Virus record (IMG/VR): IMGVR_UViG_3300020020_000049
Span: 1 to 48,805 of that record
DNA: 48,805 bases
Direction: 5' to 3' (one strand)
Source: a virus
Part shown: in pieces, positions 7,535 to 14,427 of the stretch
Layout: each line of letters begins with the position of its first letter
How positions within the stretch are numbered: position 1 is the first letter of the stretch
Position numbers and translations under genes: made by a program
The notes under the pieces: generated by a model
The model's database searches: none
The model's input: only the letters and a program-made list of their open reading frames with translations
What the model was told of the DNA's origin: nothing

Positions 7535-7589
7535 GAGCCGACTTTTGGCGGTGGCTCTCCGCCATTAGTTGAGCCTTATCCTTTTTTTT
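7535..7589 (+). promoter_or_regulatory. Possible attenuator-like leader with competing hairpins
   Basis: Three five-base blocks alternate: GAGCC at 7535-7539, GGCTC at 7553-7557 and GAGCC at 7571-7575. The middle block can pair with either outer block. The second pairing stands just before a T8 run (7582-7589) and would act as a terminator. It precedes the lipoprotein gene at 7610. The stems are short, so this is tentative. Confidence 0.3.
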
Positions 7590-7609
7590 ACCATTTCAAA
7601 AACCAAACA

Positions 7610-7858
7610 ATGAAAAATTTACTTTTTGTTTTTGTCGCCTCTTTATTGCTGGCGAGTTGTGCTCAACAACGTTATTGCACACCGTCAAAAAAGTCGGCTG
7701 ATTACGCGGTCGTCACCCGGCTATTACATGACCAGGACGGCCTCGTTTATGTCCGGGCTCGCCTTTACCGGCAAGAGTATCACATTTTTTATAAGTGCAT
7801 TCCTGACAGTATTAAAATAGGGGCTCGCGTCTCGGTGAAAGGTTGGGAGCGAATTTAA
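7610..7858 (+). CDS. Small predicted lipoprotein
   Basis: The 82-residue protein starts with a lipoprotein signal peptide: MKNLLFVFVASLLLASC, with a lipobox LLASC and lipidation Cys at residue 17. The mature part is about 65 residues, basic, with strands such as LVYVRARLYRQEYHIFY. Phage-encoded small lipoproteins often sit in the outer membrane or periplasm and can exclude other phages; that role here is inference. The gene has its own leader with possible attenuator hairpins. Confidence 0.65.
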   Translation: MKNLLFVFVASLLLASCAQQRYCTPSKKSADYAVVTRLLHDQDGLVYVRARLYRQEYHIFYKCIPDSIKIGARVSVKGWERI

Positions 7859-7880
7859 CCTGTAAATAAAACCCTGAAAT

Positions 7881-8210
7881 ATGCAAACCAAAAACTACGA
7901 ATTGGAGGAGCTCGGCCTTGAGTCATGGCTCGAGTTGTTTCAGATTTTGGCGGCTGAGGATCTACTCAAGGAAAAAACAGTCATTTTATTTTGGCCCAAC
8001 GAACCCCGAGAGAATGGCGACCCGGACGAGGAGCTCCCGATTGAAACCGTTTATATCCTTATGAGGGCTTTTACAGAACTTTACCAGCGGCTCCCGTTGA
8101 GAGGCACGGTTGAGTTTATGATCGACGAAATATTGAGCGCCGAGCCTGGAGCCAAAATGGACGATCATTTGGTTTCTTTTTTGAGAAAATTACCAACCCG
8201 GACAAACTAA
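7881..8210 (+). CDS. Hypothetical acidic helical protein
   Basis: The 109-residue protein is acidic and mostly helical (LESWLELFQILAAEDLL, ETVYILMRAFTELYQRL). It has no Cys, membrane segment or motif I recognise. It stands directly before the exonuclease gene, with five bases between. Confidence 0.5.
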   Translation: MQTKNYELEELGLESWLELFQILAAEDLLKEKTVILFWPNEPRENGDPDEELPIETVYILMRAFTELYQRLPLRGTVEFMIDEILSAEPGAKMDDHLVSFLRKLPTRTN

Positions 8211-8215
8211 AACCT

Positions 8216-8836
8216 ATGTTTTTATTCATGGACACGGAGACGACGGGCTTGCCGAAAGATTCTAAGGCGCCAATGACCGACCTCGAAAATTGGCCTCGTG
8301 TTTTGCAATTGGCTTGGAGCCTGACCGATCAATTTGGCGACGTTATCACCAACCATGAGTTTTTGGTCAAACCTGACGTTTGGAAGGTGCCTGACGAGCC
8401 GTTTTGGCGAGATCATGGTTTTACTCAGGAAAGGAACAAAGCCGAGGGAAAGCCTATTCGTGAGGTCCTGACGGCATTTTTGGCCGACCTGGAGCAAGCC
8501 AATTATTTAGTCGCTCACAATATGGCTTTCGATCATCCCGTCCTCGGTTGTGAGATGATCAGGTACGGGATGAAAGGAAAAAAGGTCCCAAAGATTTGCA
8601 CAATGGAGGCGACGGTTGAGTTTTGTGCGATCCCGTTTCACAAGGGGCAACGGGAATGGTTGTCGAAGGCGGAAAAGAAGTTTAAGTTTCCCCGGTTGGA
8701 GGAGCTTTATCTAAAACTTTTCAACGCTGAGTTTACGAATAAACACCAGGCCGGCGGCGACGTGGCGGCGCTGAGGATTTGTTTTTTCGAGTTGCTGGAG
8801 CGTGGCTTGATAAAGTTGGATTCCCTTAACTCTTAA
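8216..8836 (+). CDS. DnaQ-like 3'-5' exonuclease (DEDDh)
   Basis: The 206-residue protein has all three exonuclease motifs of the DEDDh group: DTETTG with D6 and E8, HNMAFD with D106, and HQAGGD with H177 and D182. These residues bind two metal ions and remove nucleotides from 3' ends. Family members serve as polymerase proofreading subunits or trim RNA and DNA ends. No polymerase gene is in the window, so it may act with the host replisome or a phage polymerase further upstream. The length fits a stand-alone exonuclease domain. Confidence 0.88.
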   Translation: MFLFMDTETTGLPKDSKAPMTDLENWPRVLQLAWSLTDQFGDVITNHEFLVKPDVWKVPDEPFWRDHGFTQERNKAEGKPIREVLTAFLADLEQANYLVAHNMAFDHPVLGCEMIRYGMKGKKVPKICTMEATVEFCAIPFHKGQREWLSKAEKKFKFPRLEELYLKLFNAEFTNKHQAGGDVAALRICFFELLERGLIKLDSLNS

Positions 8837-8864
8837 TACCTATATACCAAAAAAAATTAAAATT

Positions 8865-9167
8865 ATGAAATCAGGAATTGAACAAATCGCTGAAGAAAGA
8901 AAACGTCAGGTTGAAGTTGAGGGGTGGACACCGGAACATGATGATGACCATTGGAGGGGTGAATTAGCTGAAGCTGCCGCTTGCTACGCATTGGGTAAAA
9001 AAGAAATTAAAGAATCTTATGGCGGCTATGGCGAAATAAAAATTACTATCCCGATATGGCCGTTCGAAGATAAGTGGTGGAAGCCAACCCCGAAAGATAG
9101 GATTAAGGAACTTATCAAAGCTGGCGCATTAATAGCGGCTGAAATTGACAGACTTCAAAATAAGTAA
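8865..9167 (+). CDS. Conserved phage protein (GWTPEHDD family)
   Basis: The 100-residue protein contains ERKRQVEVEGWTPEHDDDHW, ELAEAAACYAL, WPFEDKWWKPTPKDRI and LIKAGALIAAEIDRL. This combination is common in short phage proteins across many hosts; the function is not established. It opens the AT-richer island: Glu is mostly GAA here, unlike the genes before it. Confidence 0.7.
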   Translation: MKSGIEQIAEERKRQVEVEGWTPEHDDDHWRGELAEAAACYALGKKEIKESYGGYGEIKITIPIWPFEDKWWKPTPKDRIKELIKAGALIAAEIDRLQNK

Positions 9168-9169
9168 CC

Positions 9170-9229
9170 ATGAGTAACCCTTTCAAATACTTCAAAAATT
9201 ATGAAAAAAATATTAACGTGGTTGGGATT
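9170..9229 (+). pseudogene. Truncated duplicate of the start of the gene at 9348
   Basis: A 19-residue frame begins MSNPFKYFKN and then stops. The gene at 9348 begins MNQPFKYFKD, and the DNA shares the block CTTTCAAATACTTCAAA. The likeliest reading is a partial duplication or deletion remnant. A second small gene overlaps it in another frame at 9201. Confidence 0.35.
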
Positions 9230-9344
9230 GATTAAAAAGAAAAAGGTTGATAAGCCTATTACCCACCGAAGGAATAACACCCATTTAAAATGCGAAACCC
9301 AAAACGGAGCAAGATTTAGATACCCTGACTTTTATAAAGAATAA
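9201..9344 (+). CDS. 47-residue basic protein
   Basis: ATG at 9201 opens 47 codons ending four bases before the next gene. The protein is very basic: MKKILTWLGLIKKKKVDKP, then THRRNNTHLKCETQNGARF. The amphipathic N-terminus could touch membranes. It fills an otherwise empty gap of 180 bases and ends close to the next start, which supports it weakly. Confidence 0.4.
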   Translation: MKKILTWLGLIKKKKVDKPITHRRNNTHLKCETQNGARFRYPDFYKE

Positions 9345-9347
9345 ATT

Positions 9348-9932
9348 ATGAATCAACCTTTCAAATACTTCAAAGATAAAAAAGAGATTTGGGCAGATTT
9401 TGAACGTCCAAAATCAACTGATTCAAATGAAGTGTGGAGAGCTTTTGCCGACCGCCCTCACTTCACCGTATCACCTGAACCTGATTGGGAAGATGGAAAG
9501 ATAGTTGAGGAAGGTGTGCATTTTATATTTGAAGATAGTTGCGATAAAATTCGTTGTCATTGCCCGTGTCATAAAAATCCGGGCATTATACATATTGCCG
9601 CTTGTTGTAAAAATGGATGGATTGAAATGAACAAAAAAACAATAGCCATACCATTACCAAAAGAGTGCTGTTCAATTTGTGGAAGTGAGTTAGTTGGTGG
9701 TAATTGTAAAAGGTGTACTGAAAAACTTTGTAAACCATTTCCAGAGCAGCAAGATATACCAATGGATAAAGAGAAGGCTGATAAAGTGGCTGAATTTATT
9801 TCAGAGTATGAGAAAAAAGATTTTCCAAAAGACGGTTCGTATAAAAAATATCAGGCAGAATTTGAGAAGTTCCTAATACGGCTGTATGATAAATATTTCG
9901 TTTCCCAATCACCCAAAGAAGAAAAGGAATGA
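9348..9932 (+). CDS. Cys-rich hypothetical protein
   Basis: The 194-residue protein starts with FKYFKDKKEIWADFERPKS and VWRAFADRPHFTVSPEPDW. The middle has two likely metal-binding sites, CHCPCH with a nearby AACC, and CCSICGSELVGGNCKRC. The C-terminal 60 residues are charged helix. I do not recognise the family. The last four bases overlap the next gene. Confidence 0.5.
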   Translation: MNQPFKYFKDKKEIWADFERPKSTDSNEVWRAFADRPHFTVSPEPDWEDGKIVEEGVHFIFEDSCDKIRCHCPCHKNPGIIHIAACCKNGWIEMNKKTIAIPLPKECCSICGSELVGGNCKRCTEKLCKPFPEQQDIPMDKEKADKVAEFISEYEKKDFPKDGSYKKYQAEFEKFLIRLYDKYFVSQSPKEEKE

Positions 9933-10267
9933 GCTATTACAACGATAAAAAAAATATTAAGGAGACAACTCAAAACAAAACTGTAGGGGTGGCAACTCAC
10001 GAATCTGGGGCTGAAATAATTGTCAAGGCTTTAAATTATTATTTTGGCGACACATTTACCCGAAATGAATCTGTTGAAATGATGAATCAAAATACGGCCA
10101 ATGCGTTAAAAACAATTGCTGATTTGGCTGAAAAGCAGGAAATGGATGCAGATGAATTAATAGATTATTTGAGGGAGATTAGTGACGAGATGGAGGCACA
10201 GGCATTGGTAGTCTCAATGAGGGATGAATTAAAATTTGGTAAGCCCAAAGAAGAAAAGGAAAGCTAA
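9929..10267 (+). CDS. Hypothetical acidic helical protein
   Basis: The 112-residue protein begins in an ATGA overlap with the previous stop. It is acidic and helical in its second half (NALKTIADLAEKQEMDADEL, IDYLREISDEMEAQAL), which may form a coiled coil. No known motif is visible. Its ending (KPKEEKES) resembles that of the gene before it (SPKEEKE), perhaps from duplication. Confidence 0.5.
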   Translation: MSYYNDKKNIKETTQNKTVGVATHESGAEIIVKALNYYFGDTFTRNESVEMMNQNTANALKTIADLAEKQEMDADELIDYLREISDEMEAQALVVSMRDELKFGKPKEEKES

Positions 10268-10282
10268 CTAAACTTAAATACC

Positions 10283-10759
10283 ATGACAGCTATTTCAATA
10301 GATAGGAAGCTGCGGTTTTTATCTGCTTACATGGTTGACTATATTGATTCTTGGCCTAATAAAATAAAACCTTTTGACCGTTGGTTGGAAAGCACTTTGG
10401 ATAAAAGAGCGCATAAAGGGAAGATTGCTGAAATAAATCATCATAAAAATATCTGCCGGTATTGTGTTAGAGAGTTTGATTATGGTATTGAAAAAACAAA
10501 AGACCATGTAGTCCCTGTGTCAAGAGGTGGCCTTGACTTGAAACTAAATAGAGTGCCTTGCTGTTGGGATTGTAACCAATGGAAGGGAGATAAGACACCA
10601 GAAAACTGGCTGAAAGAACTGCAAAAGATAGTCAAAAAGGAAAATAAAATTAGACCCCCTTACAATAAAGCAATGGTAGGATTAATGATTGGCCGGTTGA
10701 AAAAGGTTATTGAGGAAGCAAAAAGTAATCAATCAAAGATTTCAACTTATAAACTATGA
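10283..10759 (+). CDS. HNH endonuclease
   Basis: The 158-residue protein has a standard HNH core: C58-x2-C61, KDHVVPVSRGG with D74 and H75, N89, and a second Cys set C93/C94 and C97 followed by N98, then KGDKTPENWL. The Cys pairs bind zinc and the histidine activates water to cut DNA. It could be a homing nuclease or a DNA-processing enzyme. It sits in the AT-rich island, and the next gene overlaps its stop. Confidence 0.8.
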   Translation: MTAISIDRKLRFLSAYMVDYIDSWPNKIKPFDRWLESTLDKRAHKGKIAEINHHKNICRYCVREFDYGIEKTKDHVVPVSRGGLDLKLNRVPCCWDCNQWKGDKTPENWLKELQKIVKKENKIRPPYNKAMVGLMIGRLKKVIEEAKSNQSKISTYKL

Positions 10760-10995
10760 AGTTTGATAAAGTAGTTCCGAAAGCACCGTGGCCGGTGGAA
10801 AAAACTAAAGACCGAATCTTTAAAGTTCAGGAAGATATTAAAAAAGACAACCGTGAAATGGAGAATATTAATAGTCAGATTAACGTGTTGCTTGTTAAAA
10901 AACGATCACTGCAATATCGGGTTGGCAATAAGACTAAGTACATAAACCAACTTCAAAAACAACTATTAGAAAACACCGAATGGTCTGAATTATAA
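10756..10995 (+). CDS. Small coiled-coil protein
   Basis: The 79-residue protein overlaps the HNH gene by four bases. Residues about 18-75 form one predicted coiled coil (KVQEDIKKDNREMENINSQI and onward). It is strongly basic. No enzyme motif is present. The overlap suggests it is made together with the HNH protein. Confidence 0.5.
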   Translation: MKFDKVVPKAPWPVEKTKDRIFKVQEDIKKDNREMENINSQINVLLVKKRSLQYRVGNKTKYINQLQKQLLENTEWSEL

Positions 10996-11001
10996 TCATC
11001 A

Positions 11002-11038
11002 ACTAAAATACAAACTACATAAGACTATGACACAAGAA
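11002..11038 (+). repeat. 37-bp direct repeat, copy 1
   Basis: The 37 bases here are identical to 11264-11300. This copy covers the leader and first codons (MTQE) of the gene at 11027. Confidence 0.9.
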
Positions 11039-11284
11039 GAGATTAAAGCAAGGGAATTGGTAGCTAAGTTTCAAGAGATTGAAATTGGCTCTGAAGGATT
11101 TCATTCATGGGGAATGTTTGAATACCAAGCGAAGCAATGCGCCCTAATATGTGTAGATGAGATATTAAAGTCCTTTGATGGTTTTATGGATAGTAGAAGG
11201 AATTTTAGGCACGAATTAGAAATAGATGCTGAACGATACTGGATAAAAGTAAAAGAGGCTATTACTAAAATACAAACTACATAA
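11027..11284 (+). CDS. Conserved Bacteroidetes-phage small protein
   Basis: The 85-residue protein has ELVAKFQEIEIG, YQAKQCALICVDEILKSF and a C-terminal YWIKVKEAITKIQ. The AKQCALI-VDEI pattern is common in short proteins of Bacteroidetes phages and is of unknown function. Its last codons and stop lie in the second copy of the 37-bp repeat, so its start and end share the same DNA. Confidence 0.55.
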   Translation: MTQEEIKARELVAKFQEIEIGSEGFHSWGMFEYQAKQCALICVDEILKSFDGFMDSRRNFRHELEIDAERYWIKVKEAITKIQTT

Positions 11285-11300
11285 GACTATGACACAAGAA
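11264..11300 (+). repeat. 37-bp direct repeat, copy 2
   Basis: Identical to 11002-11038. It spans the end of the 11027 gene and the first codons of the 11289 gene, so both genes begin MTQE. Recombination between copies would remove the 11027 gene cleanly. Confidence 0.9.
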
Positions 11301-11726
11301 AATTGGCCGGATAAAATAAGGCTTGAAATGATTGAAAAGTCAAACTTCTATTTAGACCCTACAATATATCAATTCGGGTATTACGACGGGTATCAGAGAG
11401 CATTGTTAGAACAACTCAAAGCTGGCTATGCTGCCGCCCCTGCGTATGACGGTGTAGTTTCTGAATATCAGCTTTGCCCAAAATGTAATGGTGATGGAAA
11501 TTTGGCAAGGTATAATTCACCATCAATGGTAAGCACCGATGCAGCCCTTATCTGTGATGTTTGCAATGGAGCAAAAACTTTAATCAAGCCGGTTGTTTTT
11601 CCTGCCGCCCCTGCATACAAGGGAGATGAAAACTGTGATGCAATGGGACATTACGGTAAAGACCCAACAAGTAATATCTGCCCAAAATGCAATAAGCCAT
11701 ACAATTTTTCAAACAATAAAACGTAA
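11289..11726 (+). CDS. Zinc-ribbon-rich hypothetical protein
   Basis: The 145-residue protein has three CxxC knuckles: CPKCNGDG, CDVCNGAK and CPKCNKPY. The first two resemble the DnaJ cysteine-rich domain. The segment APAYDG, echoed later as APAYKG, suggests a small internal duplication. The N-terminus (YQFGYYDGYQRALLEQL) is like short helical phage proteins. Metal binding is likely; the function is unknown. Confidence 0.5.
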   Translation: MTQENWPDKIRLEMIEKSNFYLDPTIYQFGYYDGYQRALLEQLKAGYAAAPAYDGVVSEYQLCPKCNGDGNLARYNSPSMVSTDAALICDVCNGAKTLIKPVVFPAAPAYKGDENCDAMGHYGKDPTSNICPKCNKPYNFSNNKT

Positions 11727-11730
11727 AATC

Positions 11731-11898
11731 ATGAAAAAGTCACTTCTCAAAATTATCATTTTTGCCCTCTTTTTTCTCCTTTTCAAATTCGTGATCAAAG
11801 GCGACTCCGAGACAATCCTAAAAGCCTTTGTTGCCGTTTACCTGGTAATTGATTGGGCTTATGACTTTTTTTATCAGCGAACAGCAAACCCTAAATAA
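11731..11898 (+). CDS. Small membrane protein with two hydrophobic segments
   Basis: ATG at 11731 gives 55 residues; the longer frame from 11593 runs through the previous gene in another frame and is not credible. Residues 4-22 (SLLKIIIFALFFLLFKFVI) and about 29-48 (ILKAFVAVYLVIDWAYDFFY) are hydrophobic. It is much richer in C and G than the island before it, marking the island's right edge. A holin-like function is possible but the gene is far from the endolysin. Confidence 0.5.
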   Translation: MKKSLLKIIIFALFFLLFKFVIKGDSETILKAFVAVYLVIDWAYDFFYQRTANPK

Positions 11899-11903
11899 TT
11901 ACC

Positions 11904-12047
11904 ATGAAAGAAATCGACGACTTTCTCCGGCAGCTACTCAAAAGATGCACCGACGCAATTGGCAAACAAAGTGAGTCAGCTCTTATCACGGTTCACCGGG
12001 ATGACCTAAAACTCATTAAAAAGTACTTAAACAAAAAAAAGAAATGA
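11904..12047 (+). CDS. 47-residue basic hypothetical protein
   Basis: ATG at 11904 follows the previous stop by five bases, and the TGA overlaps the next ATG at 12044. The protein is helical and ends KYLNKKKK. The spacing on both sides supports it. No function is visible. Confidence 0.5.
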   Translation: MKEIDDFLRQLLKRCTDAIGKQSESALITVHRDDLKLIKKYLNKKKK

Positions 12048-12469
12048 ACGACGAAAAAACCCCGGAGGCTCCACAATCTCACCCGACCCTCGACCTGGCA
12101 GCTCAGGAAATCGAGGCCATCCTCAGAAAACACGATCTTGCTGGCGTTGCTGTTATTCACACCGTTGGCTTTCGCCGGGTGATCAATATCCTCGACCCGT
12201 CTTATTCGTGTGTTTTCGTTGGCGACGATCACCGCCTGAAAATAAACAAGCCAATCGAGGACCCGGCGGCGCCGGAGCTGGCGAGCAAAAAGATCACCGA
12301 CACAATCAACATGGTGGCGAATATGTACGCGACAACGAGCACGTTGGCCCAAATCTTAAACCAGGTTTTGGTTGGGGTGCAATTGGCTTTCGGGATGAAA
12401 CCACCTCCTCCGCCTCCGAGATTTAACCAGGTGCCACCAAATTTTATCAACGGCCGCAAAAAACGCTAA
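12044..12469 (+). CDS. Hypothetical protein with Pro-rich tail
   Basis: The 141-residue protein has helices (LDLAAQEIEAILRKH), a beta section (GVAVIHTVGFRRVINILDP), a helical part (KITDTINMVANMYATTSTLA), and a C-terminal run of six prolines before a basic end. I do not recognise a named family. It starts in an ATGA overlap and is followed by the HTH protein after two bases. Confidence 0.5.
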   Translation: MNDEKTPEAPQSHPTLDLAAQEIEAILRKHDLAGVAVIHTVGFRRVINILDPSYSCVFVGDDHRLKINKPIEDPAAPELASKKITDTINMVANMYATTSTLAQILNQVLVGVQLAFGMKPPPPPPRFNQVPPNFINGRKKR

Positions 12470-12471
12470 AA

Positions 12472-12732
12472 ATGCCACTCAAACCATCAGACGTGCCACA
12501 GGAACTCGCGATCTACCTCCGCCAAACCTACCAAGCCAAATCGGTCCCGGAGATGGCCAAGCAGCTAAAACGAGCCAATAAAACGATTTACGACTACATG
12601 GAGGCCTTGGGACTTTCGCCCAAGGGGCGGGAATTTCCAGCGAGTCACCCGTTTAAGCGGCAAAACAGGAAATTGGAGACGATGTTCCTTGGGCGGAAAA
12701 TCGAAAACTCAAACCGGAAAATTTCACGCTAA
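12472..12732 (+). CDS. Small HTH-like DNA-binding protein
   Basis: The 86-residue basic protein has a likely helix-turn-helix at residues about 21-48 (VPEMAKQLKRANKTIYDYMEA), as in small phage regulators and terminase-like HTH domains. The C-terminus is rich in Arg, Lys and Asn. It could regulate the late operon that starts at 13283. Its TAA shares a base with the next ATG (TAATG). Confidence 0.5.
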   Translation: MPLKPSDVPQELAIYLRQTYQAKSVPEMAKQLKRANKTIYDYMEALGLSPKGREFPASHPFKRQNRKLETMFLGRKIENSNRKISR

Positions 12733-12992
12733 TGGCAAACCACGCACATTTAAAACTAACATGGCCGGAGGCCAAGGCGGTGATGTTAGCCCTCGTTCAA
12801 ATGAAAGAGGACATGATCGATATTCAAAAAAAAGGCTACGATTGGAATATTGACGCTCAGGAAGCGCAACGCGAGATCATGATGGCAACCAACTCAGCGA
12901 TAAAAAAAATAAGCGCCACGACCGGAATTTCCGAGAATATGAGAAGTTATCGACCCGGCGACGAGAATGAATTTTTAAACCGCAAGCCATGA
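12732..12992 (+). CDS. Hypothetical small helical protein
   Basis: The 86-residue protein begins at the shared TAATG and overlaps the next gene by ATGA. It is helical (WPEAKAVMLALVQMKEDMID, NIDAQEAQREIMMATNSAIK). No motif is recognised. Confidence 0.45.
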   Translation: MANHAHLKLTWPEAKAVMLALVQMKEDMIDIQKKGYDWNIDAQEAQREIMMATNSAIKKISATTGISENMRSYRPGDENEFLNRKP

Positions 12993-13213
12993 CCCTCAGC
13001 AACCTCGACCGCGAATTTGCGATCTCCATGCTAGACGCGGTTGAGGATTACCATTTCGCCCAAGTCTTTTTGATGGAAACCGGCAACAAATCACGACTGT
13101 TTACTTTGCTCCAAGACTATATTTTAGCCGTCAATCGGTGGGACTGGAATATCAAATCGTTTGAAAAATGGCTCGAATTTAAACCAAACGAGCCAATTCA
13201 ACCCTATTTGTGA
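12989..13213 (+). CDS. Hypothetical small protein
   Basis: The 74-residue protein starts in an ATGA overlap and ends the run of small genes before the packaging operon. It is rich in aromatic residues (NRWDWNIKSFEKWLEF). No function can be assigned. The 69 bases after it show no clear promoter by the TAnnTTTG rule. Confidence 0.45.
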   Translation: MTLSNLDREFAISMLDAVEDYHFAQVFLMETGNKSRLFTLLQDYILAVNRWDWNIKSFEKWLEFKPNEPIQPYL

Positions 13214-13282
13214 CCAAATTTGTACCACTCCAACCACAAAAAGCAACACCAATAAAACAAAATCGATTACTTTTATTTCACG

Positions 13283-13639
13283 ATGGCGGCGAAATCTACA
13301 AAAATTAGAAAAAAAATGATGCTCGAGGCGTTGGTCGAGTGTTGTGGCATTGTGACGGCGGCGGCCGATATGGTTGGAATTGAAAGGACGTCACATTACC
13401 GTTGGATGGATAGCGACCCGGTCTATAAAAAAGCCGTTGCCGATATTGACAACGTGGCTTTGGATTTCGTCGAAAATGAATTGTTTGCTCAAATTGCAAA
13501 AGGTGAGGCGGCCTCAACGATTTTCTATTTAAAGACGAAAGGGAAAAAACGAGGGTATATTGAGCGCCAGGAATTCGCAATGGTTGACACCGAGCCATCT
13601 GAAATTAAGTTACCAAGCGGCCGCGTGGTCGCCATTTAA
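13283..13639 (+). CDS. Terminase small subunit-like protein
   Basis: The 118-residue protein has an N-terminal HTH (LEALVECCGIVTAAADMVGI, then RTSHYRWMDSDPVYKKAV), followed by ALDFVENELFAQIAKGEAAS and TIFYLKTKGKKRGYIERQE. This order is typical of small terminase subunits of the phBC6A51-like type. The protein would bind the packaging site and guide the large subunit. It lies 0.8 kb before the large subunit gene. Confidence 0.8.
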   Translation: MAAKSTKIRKKMMLEALVECCGIVTAAADMVGIERTSHYRWMDSDPVYKKAVADIDNVALDFVENELFAQIAKGEAASTIFYLKTKGKKRGYIERQEFAMVDTEPSEIKLPSGRVVAI

Positions 13640-13649
13640 AACTCATATC

Positions 13650-14138
13650 ATGCCTAACTGGCTTATTGTTTTAATTTGTTGGGCGCTCCTGTTTTCTGCA
13701 ATATTTTACCTTATTGGCCGGCGCAAACAACTCCGGTATTATTGGCCAATCATTCTTAATTTTAATCACATAAAAATCAAAGCAATTATTATGGAATTTC
13801 AACTACACGAGGACCAAGTACTCCCGTTCAAACTCGGAAACCCGGTTGATTCACAAGGCAACGAGGCGCCAATTGAGGATGGCTCGCTCCTTATGACCTC
13901 CAGCGACGAGAGTGTTTTCACGATTGAACAAGACGACGAGCAACCCGAGGACCCGGAGGCTAAAATGTTTGTTGCCCAAGGCCAGGGATCGGCGGAGTTT
14001 GTGGCGACGGCTGACGCGGATCTCGGCGCTGGCGTTGAGACGATCTTGCTGAAAGTGATCGGGACCGTTATCCCGGCCGGAGCGGTTGGATTTGCTCCGC
14101 TGCAATTTGGAGCACCAAGGCCGAAAAAAGTCGTTTAA
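13650..14138 (+). CDS. Ig-like (BIG2-type) phage protein, possibly with membrane anchor
   Basis: Two starts are possible. From 13650 (TATCATG context, ten bases after the terminase stop) the protein has 162 residues and begins with a transmembrane segment (WLIVLICWALLFSAIFYLIG). From 13791 it has 115 residues and begins MEFQLHEDQVLPF, like related phage Ig-like proteins. The shared domain reads PVDSQGNEAPIEDG, TSSDESVFTI and VATADADLGAGVE, a BIG2-like fold also found in phage decoration proteins. The frame has no stop between the two starts. The longer form would be an unusual membrane-anchored version. Confidence 0.55.
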   Translation: MPNWLIVLICWALLFSAIFYLIGRRKQLRYYWPIILNFNHIKIKAIIMEFQLHEDQVLPFKLGNPVDSQGNEAPIEDGSLLMTSSDESVFTIEQDDEQPEDPEAKMFVAQGQGSAEFVATADADLGAGVETILLKVIGTVIPAGAVGFAPLQFGAPRPKKVV

Positions 14139-14160
14139 AATAGTTCGACAAGTCCTCACC

Positions 14161-14200
14161 GGCCCGGCGGTTGCTGTCACGAATCGACCGGGCCATTTTT
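14161..14200 (+). terminator. Likely Rho-independent terminator
   Basis: GGCCCGG at 14161-14167 pairs perfectly with CCGGGCC at 14188-14194, followed by ATTTTT. The loop is long (20 bases). It lies inside the packaging operon, so it may only reduce read-through to the large terminase. Confidence 0.5.
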
Positions 14201-14201
14201 A

Positions 14202-14233
14202 CCATTGTCACGAGCGGCATATCACGACAATGG
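14202..14233 (+). promoter_or_regulatory. Inverted repeat covering a start codon
   Basis: CCATTGTC at 14202-14209 is the exact complement of GACAATGG at 14226-14233, which contains the ATG at 14230. In RNA the hairpin would hide the start of the small gene and, through its overlap, affect the large terminase. It could also be a protein operator. Confidence 0.45.
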
Positions 14234-14427
14234 CGCGAAATATTCACCTTCAAAATGACCTCAACGAAATCATTGACGGCGTGACCGGCGTCGGTTCAAT
14301 CCTTGATGAATTAACACTCCTGAGAGTTTCAATAAAATGCTACCTTGAAGGAATGTCACCAGCGGAGGCGGTGGCTTGGGCTTGCCAGCAACTCAGCGAC
14401 TCAATCACCAAACACCCGACGCAATGA
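14230..14427 (+). CDS. Small helical protein before the large terminase
   Basis: ATG at 14230 gives 65 residues, MARNIHLQNDLNEIIDG, with a helical C-terminus (SPAEAVAWACQQLSDSI). The upstream extension to 14086 runs through the terminator and was rejected. Its TGA overlaps the ATG of the large terminase, so the two are probably coupled. No known family is recognised. Confidence 0.5.
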   Translation: MARNIHLQNDLNEIIDGVTGVGSILDELTLLRVSIKCYLEGMSPAEAVAWACQQLSDSITKHPTQ

